DNA of 10,267 nt from Deltaproteobacteria bacterium (GCA_003105225.1 PQAK01000052.1:1-10267); one strand, 5' to 3'. Shown: positions 1-6,604, counted from the first letter of the stretch. Notes: generated by a model from the letters alone, not told the origin. Numbers and translations: made by a program.

Positions 1-245
1 ACCTTGTCGAGCAGGGCGCCGATTTCGAAGCGGGAAAGCGTCGTGGCCCGGGAGGGGGTCAGGTCGAGCAGGTCCTTCTCGCTCACGAGGCCGATGAAAC
101 GGCCTTCCTCGCACACGGGCAGGGCGGTCAGCCGATGGTCGCGCAGGAGACGGAGCGCGCCCTGGACGCTGGACCTTGGGGGGATCACCGGCGCCGGGAC
201 GGTCATCCAGTCCGATACGCGGAATTGGGCGAATGCTTTCTGCAT
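1..245 (-). CDS. CBS-domain protein, N-terminal part (cut by window edge)
   Basis: Leftward reading frame, open to the left edge, giving 81 codons. The translation shows a typical CBS half: VSDWMT near residues 10-15, a helix ending DHRLTALPV (36-44), then EEGRFIGLVSEKDLL (46-60). CBS domains bind adenosyl ligands and regulate partner proteins; the role here is unknown because the C-terminus lies outside the window. Two in-frame ATGs sit 6 bases apart (251 and 245). An AAGGAG Shine-Dalgarno at 252-257 directly abuts the first and lies 6 bases from the second, so the start at 245 is preferred. It begins 21 bases after the stop of the alkyltransferase gene, so the two are probably co-transcribed. 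A stand-alone CBS-pair protein or the front of a larger protein are both possible. Confidence 0.8.
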   Translation of the reverse strand, partial: MQKAFAQFRVSDWMTVPAPVIPPRSSVQGALRLLRDHRLTALPVCEEGRFIGLVSEKDLLDLTPSRATTLSRFEIGALLDK

Positions 246-266
246 ATGCATCTCCTTGTCGATCCT

Positions 267-1109
267 CTATCGATCCCTGAACCTCGCCGCTTCCCAGGCG
301 AGCATCGCCTTCTTGCGGATCGGGCCCCCGCCGTAATTCCCGAAAGCCCCCGTCTTGCGGATGACCCGATGGCAGGGGACGAGGAACGCCACGGGGTTTC
401 TGCCCAACGCGGTTCCGACCGCGCGCACGGCCCCGGGAGCGTCGATCCGCTCGGCGATGTCTTCGTAGGATGCGGCATAACCCGGCGGGATGCGGAGGAT
501 GGCCTCCCAAACCTTCACCTGGAAATTGGTTCCCCTGACGGCCACCTTCAACGGGGGGGCCCCTTCCCGCCGCGGCCGCTCGAAAATCCGGTCCACGACG
601 GTTTTCGTGGCCTTCGGGTCCCTGACCAGCGTCGCCTTCCCCCACCGGCTTCGAAGCAACGCCTCCGCTTCCCCGGCATGGCGTCCGGGCAGAAAAGAAA
701 GATCGCAGATCCCCTTGTCGGTGGCCGCCAGCAGGCAGTCGCCGAAGGGGGATGGATGCACCCCGTACCGGATCGTGAGCCCCGCCCCGTCCGTTTTCAG
801 CTCCCCCGGGGTGACCGCGTACACGTTGACGATGAGGTCATGGAGGCGTCCGGGGCCGGACAGGCCGGCCTCGTAAGCCGCCTCGAGCACGTTCGGCGAT
901 TCCTTCAGCAATCCCCGCGCGTACTCCGCGGTCAGGAACTGGAGAAACCGCTTCGGGCTGATCCCCGCCCATCTCGTGAAGAGGCGATGAAAATGGTATT
1001 CGCTCAGGCCGACGAACCGGGCCAATTCCTTCAGGCTCGGCTGCCGGCGGTAATTCTTATCCAGGTAAAGGATCGCTTTTTCCATCCGTTCGTAATCGGC
1101 CGGGTGCAT
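267..1109 (-). CDS. AraC-type HTH / O6-alkylguanine-DNA alkyltransferase (Ada-like, without the N-terminal Ada domain)
   Basis: 280 aa from the ATG at 1109, chosen over an ATG 13 codons upstream because an AGGAGGA Shine-Dalgarno lies ~8 bases before it. Residues ~5-105 form an AraC-type DNA-binding domain (LKELARFVGLSEYHFHRLF at 27-44, then ISPKRFL at 50-56). Residues ~110-195 resemble the ribonuclease-like lead-in of alkyltransferases. Residues ~195-275 are the active domain: FQVKVWEAILRIPPG, the helix RAVGTALGRNP, and PCHRVI with the alkyl-acceptor cysteine at 246, followed by the GNYGGG...RK signature. The protein should transfer alkyl groups from O6-alkylguanine irreversibly to Cys246. 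The Cys4 zinc domain that repairs methylphosphotriesters and activates E. coli Ada is absent, so autoinduction by the Ada route is not expected. It probably forms an operon with the CBS gene downstream. Confidence 0.93.
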   Translation of the reverse strand: MHPADYERMEKAILYLDKNYRRQPSLKELARFVGLSEYHFHRLFTRWAGISPKRFLQFLTAEYARGLLKESPNVLEAAYEAGLSGPGRLHDLIVNVYAVTPGELKTDGAGLTIRYGVHPSPFGDCLLAATDKGICDLSFLPGRHAGEAEALLRSRWGKATLVRDPKATKTVVDRIFERPRREGAPPLKVAVRGTNFQVKVWEAILRIPPGYAASYEDIAERIDAPGAVRAVGTALGRNPVAFLVPCHRVIRKTGAFGNYGGGPIRKKAMLAWEAARFRDR

Positions 1110-1194
1110 GTTCCGCCTCCTCCTTTTGGATGCGCTCATGGCTACCACGATGGCATCCGCGGGGAAGGCTCACAACCCGATTCTTGCTGTTTTC

Positions 1195-1229
1195 GGAAAG
1201 GAACGCTTTCCTTCCCGCCCCGCGGGCGG
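1195..1229. repeat. Two adjacent perfect inverted repeats in the divergent intergenic region
   Basis: The first hairpin pairs 1195-1200 (GGAAAG) with 1206-1211 (CTTTCC) around a 5-base loop. The second pairs 1215-1220 (CCGCCC) with 1224-1229 (GGGCGG) around 3 bases. They lie between the divergent alkyltransferase and mscS genes, where the promoters of both should be. No T-run follows on either strand, so they do not look like terminators. Binding sites or leader structures are possible, as is chance in GC-rich DNA. No clear -35/-10 pair was found in the ~240-base intergenic region. Confidence 0.35.
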
Positions 1230-1349
1230 AACATGACCCAAGACGGCTGCGCCGGACGTCGTCGCGTTGCGAGCATCTTGCGCATCCCGTGGGGAATCTA
1301 ACTGCTTTGGAAAACGAAAGAAAGAAATCCAGGCGGATGGGGAACAGGC

Positions 1350-2999
1350 ATGGCCGACCACGGCACCCGCACCGTTCCCTGGAGCGGAAGGGTCCCATTC
1401 CGGATTCTCGTGACGACGCTCCTCGTCGCCTTGTTGTTGGTTTGCCCGGCCCACGCCGAAAAACCCTCGTCGCCCTCGATTCCGGCACTTCAGAAGGAAA
1501 CGGAGAGGTCGACGGCGGAGCCGCCTCGGGACGTTCTGGGGAGAAACACCCCCTTCGGGACGGTCATCGGCTTCATCAAGTCCGCGGAGCGCGAGGAACT
1601 GGACCGCGCCGCGGAATACCTGGAAGCGCAGCAAATTCCGAAACGTGCCCGTAAATTGGCGCAGGACCTGGCCGCCGTGCTCGACGCAGCCGACCTGCAG
1701 GACCTGGCGAGGAATCCGGAAGGCGATCTTGGCGACGGCCTCCCCCCCAACCGTGAACGGATCGGCGTCGTGAAGACGTCCTCGGGGAGCCACGAGATTT
1801 TTTTGGAGCGGGTACAGTCCGGCAAGGAGCCGCCGATCTGGCTGTTCTCCGCCGACACGCTGAAATGGGTGCAGAAGGTCCGCGGCGACCTCGGCGTGAG
1901 CCCGGTCGAACGGTATCTTTCCGGAACGTTCCTCGATGTCCGGCTTCTCGGGTACCCGCTCTGGCGCCTGATCGGCATGATTCTGGTGGTGCCGATATCC
2001 TACGTGCTTGCACGGTTTGTCACCGGTCTCCTCCTTCCCGTCATCCCGGTGCTGTTCCGTCGGGTTGCAAGGCGGACCGTCGACTATCCGGCGGACAAGC
2101 TCAAGTGGCCCATAAGCCTGCTGGCCATGGCGACGATATTCTATGGGATCTCTCTCATCGCTTTTTCGGCGGCAAGCAGGGTCTTCTGGGGCTACGTGGC
2201 GGCGACGGTCGCGACCATCGCATTCACCTGGATCGGACTGCGTATGATCGACGACGCGGCGGGCTTGATCGGATCCGGACCACGGCGGCTGTTTATCGGC
2301 TCGGGCGGGATCGCCATGGAACGCCTCTTGACCCGGTTGTCAAAGTTCCTGGTGGTCCTCACCGGGGTGATCCTCCTCTTCTACATCGCAGGGGTCAATC
2401 TGACGGCCGTCCTGACCGGGGTGGGCATCGGCGGCATCGCCCTTGCGCTTGCGGCGCAGAAGTCGCTGGAGAACCTCTTCGGCGCGATGACGATCATCTC
2501 CGACAAACCGATTCGCGTGGGCGATTTCTGCCGGGCGGGCGATTTCCTGGGCACCGTGGAGGATATCGGCATGCGCTCCACGCGGATCCGGACGCTCGGA
2601 AGGACCATGGTTTCCGTCCCGAACGGACAACTCATCGTCATGAGCCTGGAGAACTTCTCCCTGCGGGACAAGTTCCTCTTCAACCACCGGATCCATGTGG
2701 ATACCGAGACTTCCGCGGATCAGCTGCGCAGATGTCTCATGGAAATCCGAACCGTTTTCTCCGGGCACTCCAAGATAGAGGCGGAGACGGCGCGAGTGAA
2801 CCTCTCTACGTTTCGCGACTTGTCGATCGAGATCGAGGTCTTCGCCTATATCCTCGACACCTCCTACGAAGCGTTTCTCGTCATCCAGGAGGAGCTCCTT
2901 CTGCGGATCATGGAAATCGTCAGGGGGGCCGGTGCGAGATTCGCGCTCCCGCCGATGGTGCCCTATCCGGCGCAAGGCCGGAAGGCGAACACCTCCTGA
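1350..2999 (+). CDS. MscS-family mechanosensitive ion channel with an extended N-terminus
   Basis: 549 aa. Residues 1-36 look like a Sec signal (hydrophobic LVTTLLVALLLVCP, then AHA before residue 37). A periplasmic-looking region follows (~40-195). Hydrophobic segments lie at ~205-235, ~254-274, ~280-300 and ~331-347. The pore helix starts near 350 and carries the glycine/alanine packing GVGIGGIALALAAQKSLENLFG (357-378). The MscS beta domain follows: ISDKPIRVGDFC (383-394), GTVEDIGMRSTRIRT (401-415) and VSVPNGQL (421-428), then the alpha/beta C-terminal domain. The family opens under membrane tension to release solutes during osmotic downshock. E. coli MscS has about 286 residues, so this is one of the larger variants with an added N-terminal domain. 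GGGGA 6-7 bases upstream may be the ribosome-binding site. It is divergent from the alkyltransferase gene and looks monocistronic. Confidence 0.93.
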   Translation: MADHGTRTVPWSGRVPFRILVTTLLVALLLVCPAHAEKPSSPSIPALQKETERSTAEPPRDVLGRNTPFGTVIGFIKSAEREELDRAAEYLEAQQIPKRARKLAQDLAAVLDAADLQDLARNPEGDLGDGLPPNRERIGVVKTSSGSHEIFLERVQSGKEPPIWLFSADTLKWVQKVRGDLGVSPVERYLSGTFLDVRLLGYPLWRLIGMILVVPISYVLARFVTGLLLPVIPVLFRRVARRTVDYPADKLKWPISLLAMATIFYGISLIAFSAASRVFWGYVAATVATIAFTWIGLRMIDDAAGLIGSGPRRLFIGSGGIAMERLLTRLSKFLVVLTGVILLFYIAGVNLTAVLTGVGIGGIALALAAQKSLENLFGAMTIISDKPIRVGDFCRAGDFLGTVEDIGMRSTRIRTLGRTMVSVPNGQLIVMSLENFSLRDKFLFNHRIHVDTETSADQLRRCLMEIRTVFSGHSKIEAETARVNLSTFRDLSIEIEVFAYILDTSYEAFLVIQEELLLRIMEIVRGAGARFALPPMVPYPAQGRKANTS

Positions 3000-3066
3000 T
3001 CCTGCGCTACTTTCTCCCGGCGCCTTCCCACGCCCGGAATGCCGTGTCCGTATTGGATGCAGCAAG

Positions 3067-3087
3067 AAATCGACAGTCGGTTTTTTT
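3067..3087 (+). terminator. Weak candidate terminator after the MscS gene
   Basis: A 6-bp stem (3067-3072 with 3078-3083, one G-U pair) with loop ACAGT runs into seven Ts at 3081-3087. It lies ~70 bases after the MscS stop codon. The stem is short and AT-rich, so efficiency is doubtful; the T-run is the better part of the evidence. Confidence 0.35.
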
Positions 3088-3147
3088 CGGTTCGTGATCA
3101 CGATCCTTTTATCCAACCGAGAATTTATGTTAGTATGAATTCCCACT

Positions 3148-3180
3148 TAGCCCAAATGGAGAACCGGGGGGTTTGGGCTA
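3148..3180 (+). promoter_or_regulatory. Leader hairpin 1 upstream of the two-CW gene
   Basis: A perfect 9-bp inverted repeat, TAGCCCAAA (3148-3156) with TTTGGGCTA (3172-3180), encloses a 15-base loop ending in six Gs (3166-3171). It sits just upstream of a second hairpin and of the two-CW start codon. It could be a transcript leader structure or a protein-binding operator. No T-run follows, so it is not an intrinsic terminator. Confidence 0.5.
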
Positions 3181-3213
3181 CCTGTCACAATCGGGGGGGA
3201 TTGTGAGTTCAGG
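3181..3213 (+). promoter_or_regulatory. Leader hairpin 2 enclosing the G-rich ribosome-binding site and GTG start
   Basis: TCACAATC (3185-3192) pairs perfectly with GATTGTGA (3199-3206) around a loop of six Gs. Outer CCTG (3181-3184) can also pair with CAGG (3210-3213) past a 3-base bulge. The G-run is the only Shine-Dalgarno-like sequence before the likely GTG start at 3203, which lies in the 3' arm. In RNA this would hide the start codon and display the G-run; in DNA it would be a 22-bp palindromic operator. Which is true cannot be told from sequence alone. Confidence 0.5.
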
Positions 3214-3544
3214 TTCCAAAATCAATTGCTGGGATTTCAATCGGTGCGAACGGCAACCGGGGGGAAAACTGGCTGACACGCATGGCGTTTGCCCTGCCTC
3301 CATCGACCACACGGTGGATGGTGTCAATGGCGGAAAAAACGGCGGTCGGTTTTGCTGGGCGATAGCGGGCACGTTCTGCTTCGGTGAAGTTCAAGGAACC
3401 AACGCGCGGAAAATGGAAAATTGCATCGATTGCGGATTTTTATATCTGGTGGCCAACGAGGAGGACAATTTTACAATTTCGGTAAACAGCCTGCGAAAAT
3501 CCAGCAGGAAGGATTCCAAGAACACCGATTTGAAAACCCCTTGA
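3203..3544 (+). CDS. Two-CW domain protein, small and cysteine-rich
   Basis: 113 aa from GTG at 3203. The frame is open further up but has no ATG, only a TTG at 3173 inside hairpin 1, and the conserved family part begins at NCWDF, close to this GTG. Two Cys-Trp pairs are visible (C9-W10 and C51-W52), plus C15, C30, C59, C74 and C77. The pattern is CWDFNRC...GVCPA...NGGKNGGRFCW...GTFC...CIDCGFLYLV. This matches the 'two-CW' family of small proteins, also found fused to sensor proteins in deltaproteobacteria. Metal or redox binding by the cysteines is an inference; no function is established. The charged tail (~100-113) is not conserved-looking. It stands alone between MscS and a gene-poor stretch, and its composition is more AT-rich than its neighbours. 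Confidence 0.82.
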   Translation: MSSGSKINCWDFNRCERQPGGKLADTHGVCPASIDHTVDGVNGGKNGGRFCWAIAGTFCFGEVQGTNARKMENCIDCGFLYLVANEEDNFTISVNSLRKSSRKDSKNTDLKTP

Positions 3545-3554
3545 CCAGCCCCAC

Positions 3555-3587
3555 CGGCGCCGCCTTGCTCATCGCGTAGCGGCGCCG
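3555..3587 (+). repeat. GC-rich hairpin after the two-CW gene
   Basis: CGGCGCCGC (3555-3563) pairs perfectly with GCGGCGCCG (3579-3587) around a 15-base loop, starting 10 bases after the two-CW stop. No U-run follows on either strand, so this is at most a Rho-dependent or 3'-stabilising structure. Confidence 0.4.
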
Positions 3588-3900
3588 ACGCCTCAGCTGC
3601 CCCCTTCCGTGATCCAACAGTCGCAATCCCTCCTGGGTCGGACGGTGATTCAAATGCCCCTGATGAGCGCGAGCTACGCCTTTGCCTGCGCGAAGTTGTC
3701 CGCGACTTGCGTCCAATCGACGGTATTCCACCACGCTTCGATGAGAATTCGGGCCATCGCCACGTTCGATGGCCTTTCGACGTCAGGTTACTCCCCACGG
3801 AATGTGATTCGACCCGATATCCACGGCACGTTGAGTGCCGGTGCGGAAGGGGGGAATGTCGGTCGTCCGGCACCGCCCTTTAGGGTGATATATTGACGGT
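3588..3900. other. Stretch without a convincing gene
   Basis: About 310 bases with no reading frame that resembles a known family or has a good ribosome-binding site. On the minus strand a 27-codon frame (ATG at 3758, stop near 3678) gives a protein-like peptide starting MARILIEAWWNTVDWTQV. It has no useful Shine-Dalgarno, and the upstream frame closes nine codons before the ATG. It may be the remnant of a decayed gene. TGATATATT near 3886-3894 resembles a -10 element for the gene at 3920, but no matching -35 was found. No TPP riboswitch signature was recognised. Confidence 0.4.
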
Positions 3901-3919
3901 TACGGGAGGAGAGACGCGC

Positions 3920-4981
3920 GTGAAGCCGCAGATGCCCGAGATCGGCAAGGTATCTCCCGATATCTTCGAGCAGATCATCCTTCCCCGCCTGGGGCGGAGA
4001 CATCCGGAAATCCTGGTGGGACCGCGTCACGGCGTGGATGTGGGGATCGTCGACCTGGGAAACGGCCAGGTCATGGTGACGACGACCGACCCCATCTTCG
4101 TCGTTCCCCCCTACGGGTGGGAGCGCTCCGGCTGGTTCGCGGTCCACATCCTGGCCTCCGACGCGGCGACGTCCGGGATCCGGCCGCGGTACATCACCAT
4201 GGACCTGAATCTCCCGCTTTCCATGACCCGGGAGGAGTTCGAAGCGTTGTGGGCGGCGATGCACCGCGAATGCGACAAGATCGGCATGGCGGTCCTGTCC
4301 GGACACACGGGGCGGTATCAAGGATGCGAATACCCGATGATCGGAGGCGCCACCGTCATCGGAATCGGGCCCAAAGACCGGTATGTGACCCCCGCCATGG
4401 CGCGGCCGGGGGATGTCGTCATCGTCACCAAAGGGGCGGCCATCGAGGCCGCCGGCCTGTTCGCCGTCACCTTTCCCCGGCGGGTGGCGGAACGATACGG
4501 GGAGAAGGCGGCGCGGGAGGCCGAGGAGATCTTCTGGCAGATGTCCATCGTCGAGGACGCCCTCACCGCGGTGGAAGCCGGGGTGAGGGAAGACGGGGTG
4601 ACCTCCATGCACGACGCGACCGAGTGCGGCGTGTGGGGCGGCCTGTTCGAGGTCGCCCAGGCGTCGGGCGTCGGCATGACCGTCGACAAGGAGAAGATCA
4701 TCGTGCAGGACGCGGTTCGGAAGGTGTGCGACCTGTTCGGCATCGACCCGTATTCGTCGATCAGCGAGGGGACGCTGATCCTCACCTGCCGGCCGCACAA
4801 GGCGCAGGAAGTGATCCGGCGGTTGGGCGACAAGGGGATTCCGGCCACCATGGTGGGGGAGATCGTGGAATCGCAGAACGGTATGCGGGTCTTCGAACAG
4901 GGAATCGCTCATGAATTGAAGCATCCCGAGGTGGATCCCTTTTGGGCCGCCTTCGGCAAAGCCGCGTCGCAGGCCGGCTGA
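3920..4981 (+). CDS. AIR synthase-related (PurM/HypE/ThiL-fold) protein
   Basis: 353 aa from GTG at 3920, chosen because GGGAGGAG (3904-3911) lies 8 bases upstream; a TTG at 3893 in the same frame has nothing comparable. It has the two-domain PurM-like layout: an N-terminal nucleotide-binding half with GPRHGVDVG (34-42), TTDPIF (55-60), HILASDAATSG (76-86) and GHTGRYQGCEYPMIGGATVIG (128-148); then a C-terminal half with MHDATECGVWGGLFE (230-244) and SSISEGTLIL (279-288). The superfamily includes PurM, HypE, SelD and thiamine-monophosphate kinase ThiL, which act on ATP. HypE's C-terminal cysteine tail (PRIC) is absent, so it is probably not HypE. Lying 48 bases upstream of thiE and close to a thiD remnant, it may belong to thiamine metabolism, for example a ThiL-like step; that is inference from context. 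Confidence 0.87.
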   Translation: MKPQMPEIGKVSPDIFEQIILPRLGRRHPEILVGPRHGVDVGIVDLGNGQVMVTTTDPIFVVPPYGWERSGWFAVHILASDAATSGIRPRYITMDLNLPLSMTREEFEALWAAMHRECDKIGMAVLSGHTGRYQGCEYPMIGGATVIGIGPKDRYVTPAMARPGDVVIVTKGAAIEAAGLFAVTFPRRVAERYGEKAAREAEEIFWQMSIVEDALTAVEAGVREDGVTSMHDATECGVWGGLFEVAQASGVGMTVDKEKIIVQDAVRKVCDLFGIDPYSSISEGTLILTCRPHKAQEVIRRLGDKGIPATMVGEIVESQNGMRVFEQGIAHELKHPEVDPFWAAFGKAASQAG

Positions 4982-5029
4982 ACGGCCGCGATCTCCCGGC
5001 ATCGGCGCTCTTTCCCCGGACATCGCGCA

Positions 5030-5686
5030 ATGGCTGGCGAACGCTCTCCCGCCCTCTGGCGGCTTTACGTTATCACCGACGAGCGGCCGGGCCGAGGCAG
5101 GTCCCACCTTCAGATCGCGGAAGCGGCGATCCGGGGGGGAGCCGATGTCGTTCAGCTGCGGGACAAGACCGCCTCCGGCCGCCGGCTCTACGACATCGCG
5201 GTGCAGATGCGCCGGCTCACGCGCGACGCCGGGGTTCCCTTCGTCGTCAATGACCGTCTCGACGTCGCCCTTGCCGTCGACGCCGACGGGGTGCATCTCG
5301 GCCGGGAGGATCTGCCCGCGTCCGTGGCGCGAAGGATCCTGGCCCCCGGCAAGATCGTCGGGGTCTCGGTCGAGACGGTCGAGGAGGCCGTGATGGCGGA
5401 GAAGGATGGAGCGGACTACCTGGGAGCGGGACCGGTCTTCGAGGCCCGGGGAAGCAAGGCGGACGCGGGAGAGCCCCTCGGCCTCGACCTGATCGCGCGG
5501 ATCCGGCGCAATTGCCGCCTTCCCATTGTCGCGATCGGAGGGATCAACACCGAAAACGCCCGGTTGGTGCGGGAGGCGGGAGCGGACGCGGCGGCGGTGA
5601 TCTCCGCGGTCGCGTGGGCGGACGATGTCGCGCAGGCGGCCAGGCTTCTGAAGCGCGAACTGACTGCCGCAGACCGGGGCCTTTGA
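5030..5686 (+). CDS. thiE: Thiamine-phosphate synthase
   Basis: 218 aa, close to the usual ~210. A TIM-barrel enzyme joining HMP pyrophosphate and HET phosphate (4-methyl-5-hydroxyethylthiazole phosphate) to give thiamine phosphate in the cytoplasm. Visible motifs: LYVITDE (12-18), QLRDK (42-46), the VVND loop (72-75), DGVHLGREDLP (86-96) with magnesium and pyrophosphate-binding residues, GVSVE (111-115), YLGAGPVFEARGSKADAG (130-147), IVAIGGI (166-172) and AAAVISAV (187-194). The phosphate-binding loop 134-147 has GSKADAG where many homologues have TKxDA, a minor difference. The ATG at 5030 lacks a strong Shine-Dalgarno, so translational coupling to the upstream gene (48-base gap) is likely. 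It is followed by the thiD fragment, consistent with a thiamine operon. Confidence 0.94.
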   Translation: MAGERSPALWRLYVITDERPGRGRSHLQIAEAAIRGGADVVQLRDKTASGRRLYDIAVQMRRLTRDAGVPFVVNDRLDVALAVDADGVHLGREDLPASVARRILAPGKIVGVSVETVEEAVMAEKDGADYLGAGPVFEARGSKADAGEPLGLDLIARIRRNCRLPIVAIGGINTENARLVREAGADAAAVISAVAWADDVAQAARLLKRELTAADRGL

Positions 5687-5750
5687 AGCAGAGTCCCGTC
5701 CGCGCGGACCGTTAAGGGACCACACGGGGGCCGAAGGAGGACGCAAGAGA

Positions 5751-5909
5751 ATGAAGAAGGCGCTGACCATCGCCGGCTCCGAGAGCGGCGGAGGTGCGGG
5801 GATCCGGGCGAACCTCAAGACATTCATGGCATTCGGCGTCTACGGGACATCGGCCGTAACCGCGGGACTGGCCCGGGGCCTGGCGCCTTCAACCAGTAGA
5901 TGGCGTTAA
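5751..5909 (+). pseudogene. thiD: thiD fragment: N-terminal ~38 codons of hydroxymethylpyrimidine (phosphate) kinase
   Basis: The frame starts at ATG 5751 with AAGGAGG (5734-5740) 10 bases upstream and runs only 52 codons. Residues 1-38 match the ThiD N-terminus (KKALTIAGSESGGGAGI, then LKTF...FGVYGTSAVTA). ThiD phosphorylates HMP and HMP-P to supply ThiE and normally has ~260 residues. After residue 38 (about base 5865) the sequence becomes unrelated (GLARGLAPSTSRWR, stop), where ThiD normally continues with a TAQN-type segment. The conserved aspartate of the QADLK motif, which contacts HMP, is asparagine (N21) and the glutamine is arginine, consistent with relaxed selection. No other piece of thiD is visible in the window. 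The break coincides with the start of the accessory island. Confidence 0.85.
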
Positions 5910-5959
5910 GAGCTGCACGGTGGGGCAACATTCATCCCGAGAGTAAGAGCCGAAGGTGA

Positions 5960-5988
5960 TTGACACAGCCGGCTGGCGAGCGGATAAT
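5960..5988 (+). promoter_or_regulatory. Sigma-70 promoter of the MerR-like/PIN operon
   Basis: TTGACA at 5960-5965 is a perfect -35. GATAAT at 5983-5988 is a 5-of-6 -10, with a 17-base spacer. Transcription should start near 5995, giving a leader of about 19 bases before ATG 6014. It overlaps the inverted repeat at 5987-6010. Confidence 0.82.
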
Positions 5989-6010
5989 GTAACCCTAAAG
6001 GGGGTTACAT
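5987..6010 (+). promoter_or_regulatory. Operator-like perfect inverted repeat over the transcription start
   Basis: ATGTAACCC (5987-5995) and GGGTTACAT (6002-6010) form a perfect 9-bp inverted repeat with a 6-base spacer. It overlaps the end of the -10 box and the expected start site and ends 3 bases before the ATG of the MerR-like gene. The arrangement is what is expected for autorepression by the antitoxin or regulator. The same sequence supplies the only Shine-Dalgarno-like element (GGGGG at 6000-6004). Confidence 0.75.
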
Positions 6011-6013
6011 ACT

Positions 6014-6604
6014 ATGCTGCAAATCCAGGTGGGCAAAGCAATTGATCTTTTCGCGAGCTGGGGCGTTCGCCCAAAAGAGCTGAGCCGATTCCTTGAGTCC
6101 GGTGTCGTCAAGGCGACCCGTTCCGGATACGGAAAGGGAAGCCTGCGGTTGTTGGACGAGCGCTCTGTCTACGACGTGTACCTCGCCCATTCGTTCCATG
6201 AATTGGGACTCCCGCCTCGAAGGATCGCCAGGATCGTCGAAGACGTTCGTCCGCAGTATGGGGCCTGGATCAATGGGGAGCAGAAATGGCTCGTGCTCCG
6301 GTTCCGCGCGCCCAAGAGCGAAGCCATCTCGCCGACGACGATCCGGATCGACCTTTCGCAGCCCCTCGCACTTATTCGCCGATGTCAATCGGAGAGGGAT
6401 GAGATAGCACCGATCCGGCGAGGACGGCCCAGGGAAGATTGGAGAAAACGATTCCGGGAAACCGCGGAAGCCATAGCCAAGGAATTGCGAAAGGAAGATA
6501 TAACCGAAGACGAGATTGACCAGGCAATTTCTGAAGTCCGAACAGGGCGCAACCCACGTCGCGGAAAGGATGAGATTGCCGTTGTCACCGTCGCGGCGAG
6601 GTAG
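6014..6604 (+). CDS. MerR-like HTH regulator, probable antitoxin of a PIN toxin
   Basis: 196 aa. The N-terminal ~80 residues read as a MerR-type winged helix: GVRPKELSRFLESGVVKATR (17-36), a wing with GKGSLRLLDERSVYDVYLA (40-58), then HELGLPPRRIARIVEDV (62-78). The middle (~90-118) is of unknown fold. Residues ~138-160 are basic and helical, and the tail EDITEDEIDQAISEVR (161-176) resembles a toxin-binding helix, though this is inference. The stop at 6602-6604 overlaps the start of the PIN gene by 35 bases, as in toxin-antitoxin operons, and the gene has its own strong promoter with an operator-like repeat. It is probably the antitoxin and autorepressor. A plain transcriptional regulator is the alternative. 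Confidence 0.75.
   Translation: MLQIQVGKAIDLFASWGVRPKELSRFLESGVVKATRSGYGKGSLRLLDERSVYDVYLAHSFHELGLPPRRIARIVEDVRPQYGAWINGEQKWLVLRFRAPKSEAISPTTIRIDLSQPLALIRRCQSERDEIAPIRRGRPREDWRKRFRETAEAIAKELRKEDITEDEIDQAISEVRTGRNPRRGKDEIAVVTVAAR

Noticed and set aside
1276..1285. Sequence resembling an Ada box (GCGCAA-type) near the alkyltransferase promoter
   Set aside because: Only a few bases match, the spacing of the partner box is not met, and the protein lacks the domain that would make Ada-type activation work.
135..1301. 388-codon plus-strand frame opposite the alkyltransferase
   Set aside because: Shadow of the Ada-like gene in GC-rich DNA; no family resemblance, and the minus strand carries all catalytic motifs.
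1865..3097. 410-codon plus-strand frame inside the MscS gene
   Set aside because: Out-of-frame shadow; low-complexity Arg/Gly/Pro-rich translation, while the MscS motifs lie in the other frame.
3545..3919. TPP riboswitch ahead of the thiamine cluster
   Set aside because: No conserved thi-box elements were recognised upstream of the PurM-like gene.
5698..5709. 12-bp palindrome GTCCGCGCGGAC between thiE and thiD
   Set aside because: Perfect but composed of G and C almost entirely, with no T-run or promoter nearby; chance is likely in DNA of this composition.
3788..5827. Very long minus-strand open frame opposite the PurM-like protein and thiE
   Set aside because: It is the antisense shadow of two well-supported genes; composition is Arg/Gly/Asp/Pro-rich with no recognisable domain.
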